From the NCBI RefSeq assembly GCF_000226115.1, contig NC_016458.1:5862001-5926000 (forward strand): DNA of 64,000 bases, written 5' to 3'. Below are positions 1-12,706 of the stretch, piece after piece. How positions within the stretch are numbered: the first letter of the stretch is position 1; each line of letters opens with the position of its first letter. This DNA is from Thermothielavioides terrestris NRRL 8126. Lineage: Eukaryota > Ascomycota > Sordariomycetes > Sordariales > Chaetomiaceae. The notes beneath the pieces are model-generated. The model saw nothing but the letters and a program-made list of their open reading frames with translations. It did not search any database and was not told where the DNA came from. The translations under genes were made by a program, and so were the position numbers.

Positions 1-304
1 AGGGACCCATTGGGCCAGGTGGGGGGGTTTGGAGGTGGAACGGACGGCCCAGCTGGGGGTGATCGGAAGCACCCAGATCCGCGGCATCAACGGCGCTGTG
101 TTTCGGCCAGGGTCGGGCGCTCGGCCACTGCGGTCGCGACTGGAAGTGGAAGCTGGGCGGCGCTGGTGCATACGGCCCCGGCACGCGCTGCGTCAGGTAC
201 GGAGGAGGTCGACCAGGATATCCGTAACCGTGTCCGTACTGCTCGGCGGGAGAGGCAGCTCCGCCGCCAGCAGCGTCGTCCGCCGAGTCGGGCTTGTCCA
301 GCAT
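1..304 (-). CDS. Proline-rich protein, N-terminal part (runs off left edge)
   Basis: On the minus strand a frame stays open from an ATG at 304 to the window edge (about 101 codons). It begins MLDKPDSADDAAGG and continues with Tyr/Pro/Gly-rich sequence (GYGYPGRPPPY, then PGPYAPAPPSF and QTPPPGPMGP). A stop lies upstream in the same frame near 376, so this ATG is the first possible start in the visible sequence. The Pro/Tyr-rich composition with a polyalanine-coding stretch just upstream suggests a disordered N-terminus of a larger protein. No domain is visible and the function is unknown. The remainder lies outside the window, so the reading frame cannot be confirmed by length. It could still be a chance frame in GC-rich DNA. 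Confidence 0.45.
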   Translation of the reverse strand, partial: MLDKPDSADDAAGGGAASPAEQYGHGYGYPGRPPPYLTQRVPGPYAPAPPSFHFQSRPQWPSARPWPKHSAVDAADLGASDHPQLGRPFHLQTPPPGPMGP

Positions 305-3271
305 TGCTGCTGCCGCCGCGGCGAGAGGAGGTGAGCTATCCGAGCTGGCGGAGGAGCCGTCGAACGGTGGAAATGGTCATGGGCCGCGGCCTCGAATTTA
401 TTGTTATTTTTTCTCTGGCGTGGCCCGACCAGCGCCCAAATGAGCACGGCCGTAGTCCCAGCACACTGGACCCGCTTGCTTGGGATGTTGGGAATTAACG
501 TTAGTGGGTGGACCAGGCAGGGCCCGGGGTTCCTGTGATCCCGGTCGTGCCACGGTCACAGCGGGATTTCGAACTGCATACCAGGGACGGCGACGGGAGG
601 AATCCAAGTTCCAATGTCATACGCTCGAGAAAGGTAGAAGCAACTGCCCCTCTCAAATGAGGATTGGCTGCAGACCCAGCATTGCCATTGTCAACAGCCA
701 GCAACCAGTCCGAGGCCTCTCCCCAACCGTTTTAGGCACAGGCGGCAAGAATCGAGTGCCGGTGCGATCGAATGCCCCTGCAGCCAGATAAATTGCTGCG
801 CTCACAGGCCTCTCGGTTGATTGCACGGCATGCGAGTTGCCGCCTGGGCTGCCGTTCCCCTCGATGCGGTCATGCAGGAGGAACTGCCGCCTGCTGCAAC
901 AGCACTCTCGCTCGGGCCGACGTACGTCGCAAAAACAAACGCAAATAGAATTGCTGCGAAGCGAAGGGGATTTGGTGCTGGAATTGAGCCTTCATCTGCT
1001 ATCAAAACCGAAAATCAAGACGGGTGAGCCTCGCTCGGAAGGGATTTGGGGATTGCCGGCAGTTGCTGGCTCCAATGGTCACAGTCCCAACAGGTAAGGT
1101 ACTCCAGTAAGCCGCAGCGCAGCAACCGAGGCAGGTGCCTGAGTGTATGGAGTATTCCGTAATGTAAGGTACCTGCTGTGAACACCAGCTGCAGGTGTAT
1201 TCCGCACCTAACAGGAGTAACGCGGATTACGACCACAAGCAACTGTTCGAGCATCCGCGACAGCCAGCTCCTGAATTAGTGTCTGTGCAACTGCGCCTAC
1301 GGGCATGACGGAGTGCACGACCACCTCGCGTGAGTTATGGGCTGAGCAGAAGCAACAACAACTTGCAACAAGGTGGCGGGCGCATCAGGCACACACATAT
1401 TGGCCCAAGAAAAGAAAAAAGCCAATGCCATTGTCAGGAGCTTCAAGCAAAAGTGGCAGGCCATTTCTGGCTTCGAATGTTTCACAGCCAAACAACCGAC
1501 TCGGACCCTCTGATGTTGGAGAGTAAAAGAAACGGCTACGGCGCGTGCCATCAGGGCTGCTGCTTGGTTGGTTGCAAAAAGCATCTATTGCCCTCCCTCA
1601 TGTCTCTGTTGTTCTGCTGTCTTGGCTTGAAACACACGATAAGACGAGAAGACTCTTTGTGCCGTACGGAGACATGGACAATTTTACGAAGACGCTTCCG
1701 GTCAGTTGATGAGCAACTGAAACTATGCCCGTTTAAGCAACCTCCAGCCCTGCCTGTTGGTGTGGAAGCTTCCAAATTTTCCGTATTACTTCATAGCGCG
1801 CCCAGGTCTGTTGGTTAGCTCGGGACTTACTAACAGCTCCTGGCTGAGTTGCTTTTGAGCATCCACAGGACCTCTGACTGGGTCATCCAGCCAATCATAC
1901 TTGCTGGCTTGCCCGCCCCACCGAGGTCACGCACTAACGGGCTTTGGGGGATTTGAGTATGGAAGATCGGGCGTGCACAATACGGAAATGCAAAACCGAT
2001 CTCAGCCGTTGGCTCCGGCGGTCGCAGTCGCCAGCTTTGTTCGACATTCTTTGCACTCAGCGTTTCCAGATTCTCCAGTTGATGCAGTAGCCACCTGCTG
2101 AACAACGGAACTAGCAGAGGTTGAGGCCAGGTTCAGCCTCATCGCTCTCATCCATGCTTGGACGGCGGGCCACGCAGTCTCAGCTCCTGGCTTCGCAGCT
2201 CAACGATCGCCTGCTGCAGACGCGTCAGAACGAGCTGTCAAGACGACGCCGTGGCACAGCTAGGGATGGGTGAAGCAAAACCGGTTCACGCCACCACATG
2301 CGGCAGCAGACACCACAAAAAACGCTCCCTAGAAAAGGAAACGGACGATTCAGCATAACCTCGTTCTCCCCGACCTCTTTGATCAACGGATGGTGCAGCA
2401 GCAGCCATGAGCCTCCCACTCTCGCTCGGTCGGCGCTCCCAGCAGAGCCATGGAACCTTCCAGGTTGGAAGCACCCCGGTGCGGCACAAAGTTTCGCCGG
2501 AACGCCGATTCCTCATGTTGCACGTGACCTCTTCCTCGAGCGTCCTCGTAACCAACGTGGACCATCATCGCCCATGCCAACACGCTCCAGTTGCGAGCGT
2601 CCTGGTTGGCCCAGTTGGGTGAGGCCTTCAGGGCAAACGGCCCAAAATTCTGTGTTGCGTGCTGCTGTTTGCCAAGACTGGCAGGGTGAGCTTCGTCGCT
2701 TGTGGGCCACTGGGAAGCCTGACCACTGGAAGCTCAGAGATTACCCGGACCTGCAGCAAGGGCCAACCGTCACAGTCAGTCCCGCCCACCGAGCAGCTCC
2801 CCTGACCTCATCAGCAGCAGCCGAGCTCTGTTCCCTTCGGTATGGAGTGTACTGTGCACAGTGCATACAGTACACTGGCCCGCTCTGGCTGCCTAAGGCT
2901 TGAACTTCTCCAATGCTGCGTGCACCAGCCCTGCCCCAGCAGGCGCGGCGAGAGCTCCCCGCTCCGGTTTCTCCGCAACTCCCCTCTGCCTGACGAGCGC
3001 CCGTCCCCCCTCCCCACCCCCTTCTGTCTCTCGCTGATTCCATGGAGTCCTGCGCTGGGGGGAAGGGGAGGTACGTACCACTTGGCTAGAGCTCCCAGCC
3101 TTTGCCCGTCCACCACCCCCCGATCCCCCCCTTCCTGGCAGCCTTCCTCCCCTTCTCTCTTTCTTTTCTACTCAGGTCTTCCCCATCTACCTGCCATCAA
3201 AATCTGCCCTCCTGCACCCTCAGATATCCCTCCTGTCACCAATTGACGCTTTTGCAAAGCCACATCCCACA
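305..3271. other. Intergenic region, about 3 kb, no supported gene
   Basis: Open frames here are short, overlap on both strands and lack recognisable domains or a coherent exon structure, so no gene is called. The last 250 bases (about 3000-3270) become strongly CT-rich on the plus strand and end at the ATG of the acidic-protein gene. That is the usual appearance of a promoter and 5' leader in filamentous ascomycetes. The left end should contain the promoter of the minus-strand Pro-rich gene. Confidence 0.5.
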
Positions 3272-4206
3272 ATGTCAGGTCGCAAGAGAAAGCAGGATGA
3301 GGAGGACGAGCTCGTTTCCCTGCCCAGCGGCGAAGAGGAGGAAGAGGAGTAAGTAGCTTTCCAGCTGTCGCAAAACTCGCCCGACATCGTGCCTTTCGTC
3401 GTTTGTATGATGCGACGCCGTCCGGAATCGCGAGAACGCGATGGCATGCGGGCGCACCGCGGCGCAAACCCCTGCTGGCGATGCGCTTGCCATCAGCCTT
3501 CGCGGAGCGTTTGCTCCGCAGGTGTCGCGTTGCCATTCGATGGCCTGCTTCGCATATCCGACCCAAGTTCCTGGCCTTGGGCTTCGCTCCTCTGCACCTC
3601 GAGTTGCTGACCCCTTGCCTACAGATATGTAGAAGATGAGGAGGAGGATGAAGAGGAGATCGATGATGAAGAGGACGAGGACTTCGACGAGGAGGGTGAG
3701 GGTGAAGAAGGCGAGGACGAAGAGGGCAATGGCGTCCCAGGTAAGCCCAACCATCCATCTCCCTCAACTGAGGTCAACCTCATCCACCCTTGGGCGACAA
3801 CACTGCTCCGAGTCGACGTGAATCGTCGATGTTAACCCTCGCTTTCACGCCGGCGCGGGCATCGCTGACAGAACCCCCAGACCAAGCTCCTCCCAAGAAG
3901 AAGCTAAAGACGGCACCGGCCGCCGAGGGCGAAGTGCCTCGCAAGAACGGCACCGCCGCGAACGGTGACGGAGAGGAGGAGGAGGCTGAAGACGAGGAGG
4001 AAGAAGAGTTTGACGAGGAGGAAGAAGGTGAAGGCGAGGAGGAAGAAGGCGAAGGCGAGGAGGAGGAGGAAGAAGAGGAAGAGGAGGAGGGCGGCGAGGA
4101 GGAAGAGGAAGCACCCGCAAAGGGCGTTGGCAAGGTCGCCGGTGGCCCCAAGGCCGCCAAGGCCCAGTCCCAGGCGGTTGCTGCCGGCGGTGACGAGGAG
4201 GACTGA
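3272..4206 (+). CDS. Highly acidic nuclear-type protein, three exons
   Basis: Exons 3272-3348, 3625-3740 and 3881-4206 join in frame to a 172-residue protein. The introns have GTAAGT and GTAAGC donors and CAG acceptors. The product starts MSGRKRKQDEEDE. It is dominated by Glu/Asp runs split by a basic patch (PPKKKLKTAP, around residue 70) that resembles a nuclear localisation signal, and ends in a Lys/Ala-rich tail closing GGDEED. Acidic proteins of this type often act as histone chaperones or chromatin-associated factors. That role is inferred from composition only, and no CHZ or nucleoplasmin core can be recognised. The CT-rich leader upstream and clean splice sites support a real, expressed gene. 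The low-complexity sequence makes homology-based naming unsafe. Confidence 0.8.
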
Positions 4207-5020
4207 TGGACGCGCCGCAGCCTCCGGCGCCGCGTCCCTCCCCCACCTGCCGCTTCACCTTGCCCCAGGCGCTCGCTCCATCAGGTTGAACTGTAACTTC
4301 TCGTCGTGTCTTGCCTCCTTCAATGCTAGAATGGCTGGTCCCGTCTCTGGTGCGTTTCGAAATGCATCGAGCCGGGTTTGTTTGTGAGTCCCTGCCGACA
4401 ATCCAGATTAGGAACAAGACTGGGGTTGAGTTGGAGAGGATTGGTCGTTGAAATCCATCCTGGCCTTTGTCGCGTAAAGCCTAGGCGACTTTGAGTGGCT
4501 TGGCTCATTTTTTTCCTCGCGCCCTTTCATCCACTCCTGTCTGGCCGGCCCCATGTATCGCCGGCTCCGGATTCCTCTTCGACCCTATGCCGAACCATTA
4601 GCGCGCGATGTTCAACAACTCGAGCCTGGAGGAGCGACAACGTCACCCGCATTTCCGGTGTCAAGAGTTGGGTTTGAATTGTCGAAGGCAGCAACAGCAA
4701 GCCAGCCGATTGCAGACATCTGCCACCTCACTCGCCTCTTTATACACCACCGCAAATGCAAATGCGTGCGGTCCGTCCATCGCAGTCCCATGACTCCACG
4801 CCCCGCCCTTCCTCCCCACGTTCAAACCCAAACGCAACCCCCTCGCTGCCCAACCACCCAAGCAAGGAGCGGCACGCCGCGGCGTCATCCCCCATTCGCC
4901 GCCTTGTTTTACTCTGAGAGACTTGGCTTCAAATTGCTCTGCGTACGGATTGCACAGCATATGAAACATCCGCGTCGGGATACCCTCTCGCCTTGTTCGG
5001 GCTCCACCTCGCTCGCTTCC

Positions 5021-5059
<39 letters not shown>

Positions 5060-6148
5060 TCTTTTCTTTCCAAGTGGTGGGTGTCTTTTGCTATCAGCTC
5101 CGGGGAACTAACAGCCCTGGTTACAGCATCAACAACGGCGCCGAGCCCCGACTTCCAGGCCTTCTGGGCCTTCCGACAATCTCACTTCTCCCACTTCCCG
5201 TCGCGCTCATATCGGTCTAACGTGGCGTTGTCTTGATCCTTTCTTTCATCGAGTCTCCAATGTTAGACTACGAGCCACATGCCGGAGCTGCTGGCACTCT
5301 ACGGAGTATACCTATCCCTTCCTAGCGCACGGAACCGGGCGCGATGGATCCCACCGACAGTTGAGTCCGACAACCACAGAAGAAGAGTCCGAGCTCGGGT
5401 CTCACAGCTTCCCGAGCTCCCAGGAGCAGCCAACCTGATGTGGCCATTCGAACGAGACACCAGCTGCCGCAATGCCGCTGCCCGTTCCGAGGTCAGTAAA
5501 AAAAACAACTTGCATCAACTTCCGTGCTACGCGCAGTGCCGTACATATTGCGTAGGGTGATTGACTTCTGCTCTGCCACGAGTCTGGATGCGGCTGCCTG
5601 CTTCTCGTGAGGGTGGTTATCCCTTAGACAGCCGCTAACGTTAGCTGGGGTCCCATAAGCGGCAGGAAGCTGTCTTAAGTCGAAAGCTACCAGAAGGCAC
5701 GGGCAGACTTCCGGTCGATATGAAGCGGAAACTGGAGTCGGAGATAGGACACTAAAGCACCCCGGTGCCCGACACCTGTCGGGTGGAGGTCAAGCTGCAC
5801 CTTCCTAGTACCGTAACATTAGTATCACCCTCAGCAGGTTTAATGGTGCAGTGTAATTCCTTCGCACTTATGTAAGGAAGGTGCGAATCCCGTGTCGATG
5901 TTTCAAGTTGTCGCGGAGTTCGGTCTCTTCACCCACCCGCTACCGAAAGACCCCGTTAACCCCGCTGCTGCCCAGATGTCAGGCGGCCTGTAAGCAAATA
6001 TCAAGGTTCAAGCTCTTTGTGTTCGCCTTCCACGTTATCAGATAAATAGGACACACAATACAGTTGGTTTGGCAGCACATTCACACTTCGTCCACCTCCC
6101 ATCGAACATCTTCGGCTAGTTAACCCAGAAGTGCGAATCAAACCAAGC
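4207..6148. other. Intergenic region with a T20-A17 palindromic homopolymer
   Basis: About 1.9 kb without a supported gene between two plus-strand genes. The first part should hold the 3' UTR of the acidic-protein gene and the last part the promoter of the NmrA-like gene. It contains a T20 run followed at once by an A17 run. A small inverted repeat (TTCGCAC ... GTGCGAA) lies near 5861-5887. I see no tRNA or other RNA gene. Confidence 0.5.
5023..5059. repeat. T20/A17 homopolymer palindrome
   Basis: Twenty Ts (5023-5042) are followed directly by seventeen As (5043-5059). The sequence is self-complementary and could form a hairpin. It may be a true microsatellite, the junction of two retroposon tails, or an assembly artefact. 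Confidence 0.9.
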
Positions 6149-7185
6149 ATGGCTCCCCCCAAGTCACTCGAGAACATAGCCGTTGTCGGCGTACGTCCCT
6201 CCTTCACCTATCCCTCTTGCCGGCTCTCGACCTTGCTTGCTTTCCGATATCTAACGGTTAACAGGCCACTGGACACATCGGCGGGGTCATTGTGTCCGCG
6301 CTGCTCAAGACCGGCAAGCACACCATCACCGCCCTGACTCGCGCCGCGAGCAGGGGTGTCCTGCCGGCCGGCGTCAAGCGCGTCCAGGTCGACTACAACG
6401 ACCAGGAAACGCTGGTCGCCGCTCTGCGCGGCCAGGACTTCCTCATCATCACCCTCGCCGTCAGGGCGCCTGGGGACACCCACAGCAAGCTCGTCCAGGC
6501 CGCCGCCGCCGCCGGCGTGCCGTACGTCATGCCCAACAACTACGGCAGCGACATCCGCAACCCCAAGCTCGCTGAGGATACCTACGGGGCCGTGATCAAG
6601 GAGCAGATCGACGAGATAGAGAGACTCGGGGTGGCCTACGTCTCGCTGGCGTGCGCCGTGTGGTACGAGTGGAGCCTGGCCCTGGGCGAGCCGTGGTTCG
6701 GCTTCGACATCAAGGCCCGCAAGGTGACCTTCTTCGACGACGGCAAGACGGTGGTCAACACGAGCACCTGGGAGCAGTGCGGCCGGGCCGTGGCCGCGCT
6801 GCTCAGCCTGCCCGAGACGGGCGCGTCGCCCGCGCTGGCCGACTGGAAGAACGAGCCCGTCTACATCCGCAGCTTCCAGGTCAGCCAGCGCGAGATGCTC
6901 GACAGCCTCCACCGCGTGCTCGGCACCACCGACGCCGACTGGACCATCTCGTACGAGCCGGCCGCCAAGCGCGCCCAGGACGGGCAGGCCGAGCTCGCCA
7001 ACGGCGTGCTCACGGGCGTCGCCAAGACCATGTATGCTAAGTACTTCATGCGCTCCAAGGCGGGCGAGCTGGACTTCCCCAAGCTGGACAACGCCGTGCT
7101 CGGCCTGCCGGAAGAGAGCTTGGACGAAGCTACCAAGCGCGCTGTGGAGATGGTCGAAAGCGGCTGGAACCCGCTTGATGGTTGA
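6149..7185 (+). CDS. NmrA-like / isoflavone-reductase-like NAD(P)-binding protein
   Basis: Exon 1 is 6149-6190 and exon 2 is 6265-7185, giving 320 residues. The 74-nt intron has a GTACGT donor and an ACAG acceptor. Splicing joins IAVVG to ATGHIGG, rebuilding the Gly-rich dinucleotide-binding motif GATGHIG (residues 14-20) after a first beta strand. Acidic and basic residues after strand 2, and the segment PYVMPNNYGSD around residue 125, fit the atypical short-chain dehydrogenase NmrA/isoflavone-reductase family. Members either reduce small aromatic substrates with NADPH or act as redox-sensing regulators. Which applies here cannot be told. The length matches the family (about 300-320). It is soluble and probably cytosolic. 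No pathway neighbours are evident. Confidence 0.88.
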
Positions 7186-8497
<1,312 letters not shown>

Positions 8498-9478
8498 ATG
8501 CAAGAAAAATCAGGGAGAGACACACGTCAACTAGGGATCATGGCCATATGCAACCAAGAAGACACGGAATCAAGCAACGGAAACGACGAGACCAATCATG
8601 GACCCAAGTATTTGAATTCAAACAAGGCAGAGTCGAGGAAGAGACCCCGGAGCCCAGAGCCAGAGTCACCAGGAAGAACAACCACAAGCTCAAAGCCCGG
8701 GCACCAACACGCACCTCAGCGCCTAAAACGGACGGCATCATCACCGACCAACGCCAAAGCAACGCAGGAGCCCCCAGGCGCGGCCCCCGAGACCAGCCAC
8801 ACCCACGACTCCATCCCCGATCCCAACCCACCACCCCCACCACCACCAGCCAAGGCCGACCGGCCGTCCAACAAGCGCAAGAAGAACCACCGCAACGTCA
8901 TCGAGCAGCGGTACCGCCAGCGCCTCAACGCGCAGTTCGACCGCCTCCTCGCCGTGCTCCCGCCCGCCGACGACGCAGGCACCCCGAGCACCCACCACCA
9001 CCACCACCACCGCCACCATCGCCACCAATACGAGCATGAAACACCGCCGCGCCCACAGGCCGGTGGTTCGGGTTCGCGACCAGCCGACCACCTCGCCAAC
9101 CGCAGCGCATTCGCATCCACAGAGCAGGGAGCGGGCACCACCCAGACAGGGACGGCATCAGCACCACCCCATCACAGTGATCGTGCCAGCGGTGCCGACG
9201 GCGGCGGCGATGGTGGTGCTGGCGGCGGCAGCCAGGCTGCAAACAACGCGGATGGCGCGGGCGGGGGGACTACAGACGCGGGGCGCGAGTTGCTGGAGGA
9301 AGGGGTGTGCGAGGCGGCGGCGGCGGGCAGGGTGAGCAAGGCGGAGGTGCTGCGGCGGGCGAAGGCGTATATCCGGGCGCTGGAGCGGGAGAACCGGCGG
9401 CTGGTGGCGGAGCGGAGGGAGTTGGAGGTGCGGTGGGAGGAGAAGAAACATCGGGGAGTGGGGGTGAAGGGGGGTTAG
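8498..9478 (+). CDS. bHLH transcription factor with SREBP-type basic region and very long loop
   Basis: A single-exon frame encodes 326 residues from the ATG at 8498. The ATG at 8540 has better context (ATCATGG) and would remove 14 residues. The basic region and helix 1 (about residues 124-155) read NHRNVIEQRYRQRLNAQF. A tyrosine in EQRYR sits where most bHLH proteins have arginine, a hallmark of the SREBP class that allows binding to sterol regulatory elements as well as E-boxes. Helix 2 begins at VSKAEVLRRAKAYIRALE (about 278) and runs into a charged coiled coil to the C-terminus. Between them lies a loop of roughly 120 residues rich in His, Gly and Ala. No membrane segments are present, so it is not a full SREBP. 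The N-terminus is Ser/Pro-rich. Targets are unknown. Confidence 0.85.
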   Translation: MQEKSGRDTRQLGIMAICNQEDTESSNGNDETNHGPKYLNSNKAESRKRPRSPEPESPGRTTTSSKPGHQHAPQRLKRTASSPTNAKATQEPPGAAPETSHTHDSIPDPNPPPPPPPAKADRPSNKRKKNHRNVIEQRYRQRLNAQFDRLLAVLPPADDAGTPSTHHHHHHRHHRHQYEHETPPRPQAGGSGSRPADHLANRSAFASTEQGAGTTQTGTASAPPHHSDRASGADGGGDGGAGGGSQAANNADGAGGGTTDAGRELLEEGVCEAAAAGRVSKAEVLRRAKAYIRALERENRRLVAERRELEVRWEEKKHRGVGVKGG

Positions 9479-9875
9479 GTTTTCAGGCCCGCCGCCTGGG
9501 GAGGGGAGGGGGGAGGGGGGATGATGGGATGGTGGGGTCAGGGATGAAGGGGAAGAAGGGAGGAAGGGAGAGAAAGGGGGCGGGGAATGGGGGCAATGGA
9601 GAGGAGATGACGGCAACCTGCGACGTGTCATCACTGGGCTGTTTTTTGGAGTAGGTGCCCAACAATCACTTGTCTCAAGAAGAGGAGAGCCTGGGGCTCA
9701 CAGGGAGAAACTGCTGGTATTACATTAGGGCTATGGAGATGGACGGTCGTGATCCAGCAATATCTCTTCAAGCCCGCTGACTTGTAAACGTCGCCCCAAA
9801 AAGGCCCTCTTGCTGATGGAATTTCCGGCCCAGGTCGACAACTCATGTGGTCTTCTCCGAGACACGCTCCTCAGA
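9479..9875. other. Convergent intergenic spacer
   Basis: About 400 bases separate two genes that converge (bHLH on plus, four-helix membrane protein on minus). The first 150 bases are a purine-rich, G-rich stretch on the plus strand. It should hold both 3' UTRs; no other element is seen. Confidence 0.5.
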
Positions 9876-11161
9876 TTACGAGGGCCCCTGTTGTGGTGCT
9901 TGTTGAGGTGCGGGGGGCGGTGAAGCAGCCGACTGCGACTGAGCGTGGCGCTGTGACCGTCGAGACCCAGAACCGGACGCGGGAGGCGGAGCTGACGACT
10001 GGGGCTGGGAGGACCGGGCAGACCTGTTTGTGGGCGCAGGTGCCGGTGCGTAGTATTCGTACACCGGCTGGGTAGTGTTCGCCTGCTGCTGGGAGGCTCT
10101 CCAAGCCATTTCCGGCGGCGCAGGCGCATAGTACCCGCCGTACAGAGCGACAGGCTCGGGCGCCGCAGGTGCGGTCTTGCCATCGGGTTGCCGTGGCACC
10201 TGGCTCATCAAAGGCACCGGGTACTGCCCTGGATGAGACCCTGGCGGCGCCACGAGCGACTGAGGAGGCCCATAGAGCGGGTATTGACCCCCTGCGTAGG
10301 GGGCACCTGCCGGGTACGGGACCCTCACGACAACCACTCCTCTCCTCGCTTTCTCGACCGCATTCGTCTCAACACACGATCCCACAAAGAGGATGAACTG
10401 GGCGAGGAGAAGAACAGAGTCGAATCCAAGCACAACCTGCTCATAAACCACGTATTGGGACACTAGCGTGTAGAGACGCGTCCGCGGGGCCTCGTAGTCA
10501 GGGAAGTCGCCGTACGCAACATAGAGGGCGGTAACGACGACGGCTCCAAGCGCCGCTAGCCACGTGATGAGGTGGAACGCGACGAGAACACCGGGATGCA
10601 ACCCTTGTCGCCGGGCGGAGAGAGATGTCGTCAGGAACTCCAGCGCCGTAACGACCATGGCGAGACCGGCCTGTGTCACGGTCAGTTTTGAACAGCAACA
10701 CACGGCCAAAGGGAGAGGCCGTTCCAACATACCGCAGCGCCCGAAGTCCCGACCACCTGGTCAGCGCCGGAGGGGTCGTAACGTCCGAAATATCGGGCAG
10801 AGTAGTAGCCGAAAGCGACGCTAACGCCAACAATCACTGCCGCCACCACCAACGACAACGATCCCAACGCCAATTTCGTCTTGTCCCATGCCGGGAAGTG
10901 TGGGCGTTCGGAGTCGGTCAGTGGGGAGGGTGGCTGGGCGAGTATGGTTTGCGGCAGGGGAGCGAAGCGCACACCCGGGAATGGTGGTGGCAGTGGCTGG
11001 CCCTGAAGAGCTGCCGGGGGAGGAGGGGCCTGAGATCTCGGAGGCAATGGCGGGGATGGCCTGCTTTGCTGAGGCCTCGCCTCATTCTCTGCAGGAGCCG
11101 TTTCCTGGTGCCCGCTGGATCGCATCGGCGACTCGGTGGCCGCCCCATCGTCTCCTGCCAT
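9876..11161 (-). CDS. Four-helix membrane protein with Pro-rich termini (MARVEL-like topology)
   Basis: Exon 1 is 11161-10733 and exon 2 is 10670-9876 on the minus strand, with a 62-nt GTATGT...ACAG intron in phase 0, giving 407 residues. The ATG at 11161 is the first true ATG in the frame. The N-terminal 110 or so residues are Pro/Gln-rich. Four hydrophobic segments follow: one in exon 1 (LGSLSLVVAAVIVG), then AGLAMVVTALEFLTT, FHLITWLAALGAVVVTALY and SVLLLAQFILFVGS. The C-terminal 140 residues are again Pro/Tyr/Ser-rich. Four helices with short connecting loops and disordered cytosolic ends resemble fungal MARVEL-type proteins of the plasma membrane or vesicles, but this is topology only. 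Function unknown. Confidence 0.8.
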
Positions 11162-11958
11162 CGTTCTCCGCCCTCCCGCGAGGGTGAAATTTGGTCGTGT
11201 GTTGTGTAAAGGAGTTGTGGATGACTCGGGTTGGGGGCAGAGAACGAGCGGACCGATCAAGAGTACGAACCACACACCAAAAAAGCGCAGGATGAAGAAA
11301 AAGGAAAACGAGCGTGATGTTGGAACGAGCGACAGAGAGCGGTCGGTGGCGGCGGGGCGGTGGTGTTGGTTTTTATTTAAGATTGCATCCAGACTTCTTC
11401 ACAGGAAGGATTGGAACAGGCCGCCATCCAGGCTCCAACGGCGCGCCGTTCGGTCATGGCTTAGCGGGCCTTGGCGGACGGGAGCCGCGACGGGAAAGGC
11501 AGGCGTTTGCCAAGCCGACAGGACCCTTGGCTCAGCGGGTACCTATTCGGAATTGGGCGCAGCATTGCTGCGCTCACGATGCTTGAACGTCGACTGGAAG
11601 GACTTCTGTGCAGACGAACAAAACGAGCAATGCCTGAAACATCATGAGAACTGGCCCGGAGGCAGACTTACCAAAGGTCCTAACTGACGGTCCGCCGAAA
11701 CGGCAGAGTTTTTCGAAGGAGTGGCCGTTTCGGCCGACCAGGCAATCGTCCCACTGACACAAGTTCTTTGCATGGTCGATGCGACGCCCCCATTACACAG
11801 CACGGTGAACGGGCCACGACGGCAGAAGAGACTGTCCTTTCTCACGCACTTCCAAGGACAATCAACCAGTGAGGACGCAAGATCAGCCGATTTGGCTTTG
11901 GGCTGTTGCTTGTCACGAACCACGGCAAGAAACCCTGAACGTATGGCATTGCATCGTG
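11162..11958. other. Intergenic spacer between two tandem minus-strand genes
   Basis: About 800 bases lie between the 3' end of SEC11 and the start of the four-helix membrane protein gene, and should include the latter's promoter. No further gene or repeat is evident. Confidence 0.5.
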
Positions 11959-12706
11959 CTATTCTCGCTGCATGACCACCATCAGACCCATCAAGCCCAG
12001 CATGACGGTCTTGAGCCACGGGTGCTCGGAGAGCATGATGGTCACGTAACCGACGAAGGGGATATACGCGACAACGCTCCTGTCTCTCTGCGTCAGTGTC
12101 TGGCGCTCAGGCCGGAAGGTTAGGACGGGCACGCGCCCTCCTTACCCAACAATATCTTTCCTAGTCAGATAATCTTGACCGCGCGCGTAAAGTTCCGTAT
12201 CGTCGGCCGCATTGTTGTCTCCCTTGGTCAGCAGCTTCGCATCCGGCCTGGAGGAAGAAGGAAGCGGTTAGCCCTAGCTGGACTTGGCCCGCTATCTGAA
12301 CCATTCCCGGCAGGCAGGAACACAGACCCAGTGCCAAATTTCCTGACTATGCGGTGCACGATCGGTATGTCTTTGCCCTTTACGTTGTAGACAACAACCT
12401 CGCCCACGTTGGTCTCGGAGAAGAGGTTGCGGTTCCAGAGCACGAGCAGGTCGCCGCGCTGGAAGGCGGGCTCCATGCTCCCGGAGAGGACGACGACGAT
12501 CGGCGACGGCGAGTCGGCGATGACTGAGAGGCCTTTCCACGTCTAACACGGCAGGTCAGCAGGCCAAGATTTCGGAAATCAGCGGCAGCGAGGTTGCTGC
12601 TCGGCCGCGGAGCTTGAAAACCCACCATGAACGCGGTCGACAAGATCAGGCCGAAATTCAGGAGCTGCGCGGCAGCTTGCCGCGGGTTCTGCAAGCTGGA
12701 CAGCAT
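11959..12706 (-). CDS. SEC11: Signal peptidase complex catalytic subunit SEC11
   Basis: Four exons (12706-12626, 12542-12328, 12247-12146, 12079-11959) join in frame to 172 residues, the usual size for fungal Sec11. The protein removes signal peptides from secretory precursors in the ER membrane, as the serine protease of the signal peptidase complex. The visible signature is a short N-terminus with one membrane helix ([11 protein letters not shown]), then the catalytic box [12 protein letters not shown] with Ser49, the box IPIVHR with His90, and [20 protein letters not shown] with the acidic catalytic residue (Asp109 or Asp115). Intron 2 uses a rare GTCTGT donor. That choice restores the family sequence across the junction (KFGTG/PDAKLL), so I trust it. 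The C-terminus ends in a second hydrophobic stretch and QRE. It is an essential housekeeping gene. Confidence 0.97.

Noticed and set aside
2298..2903. Plus-strand frame of 201 codons
   Set aside because: No ATG in good context near its 5' end, no domain, mixed codon composition; likely chance.
5840..5900. Hairpin with GTGCGAATCCCG resembling a tRNA T arm
   Set aside because: No anticodon arm or acceptor stem pairs with it.
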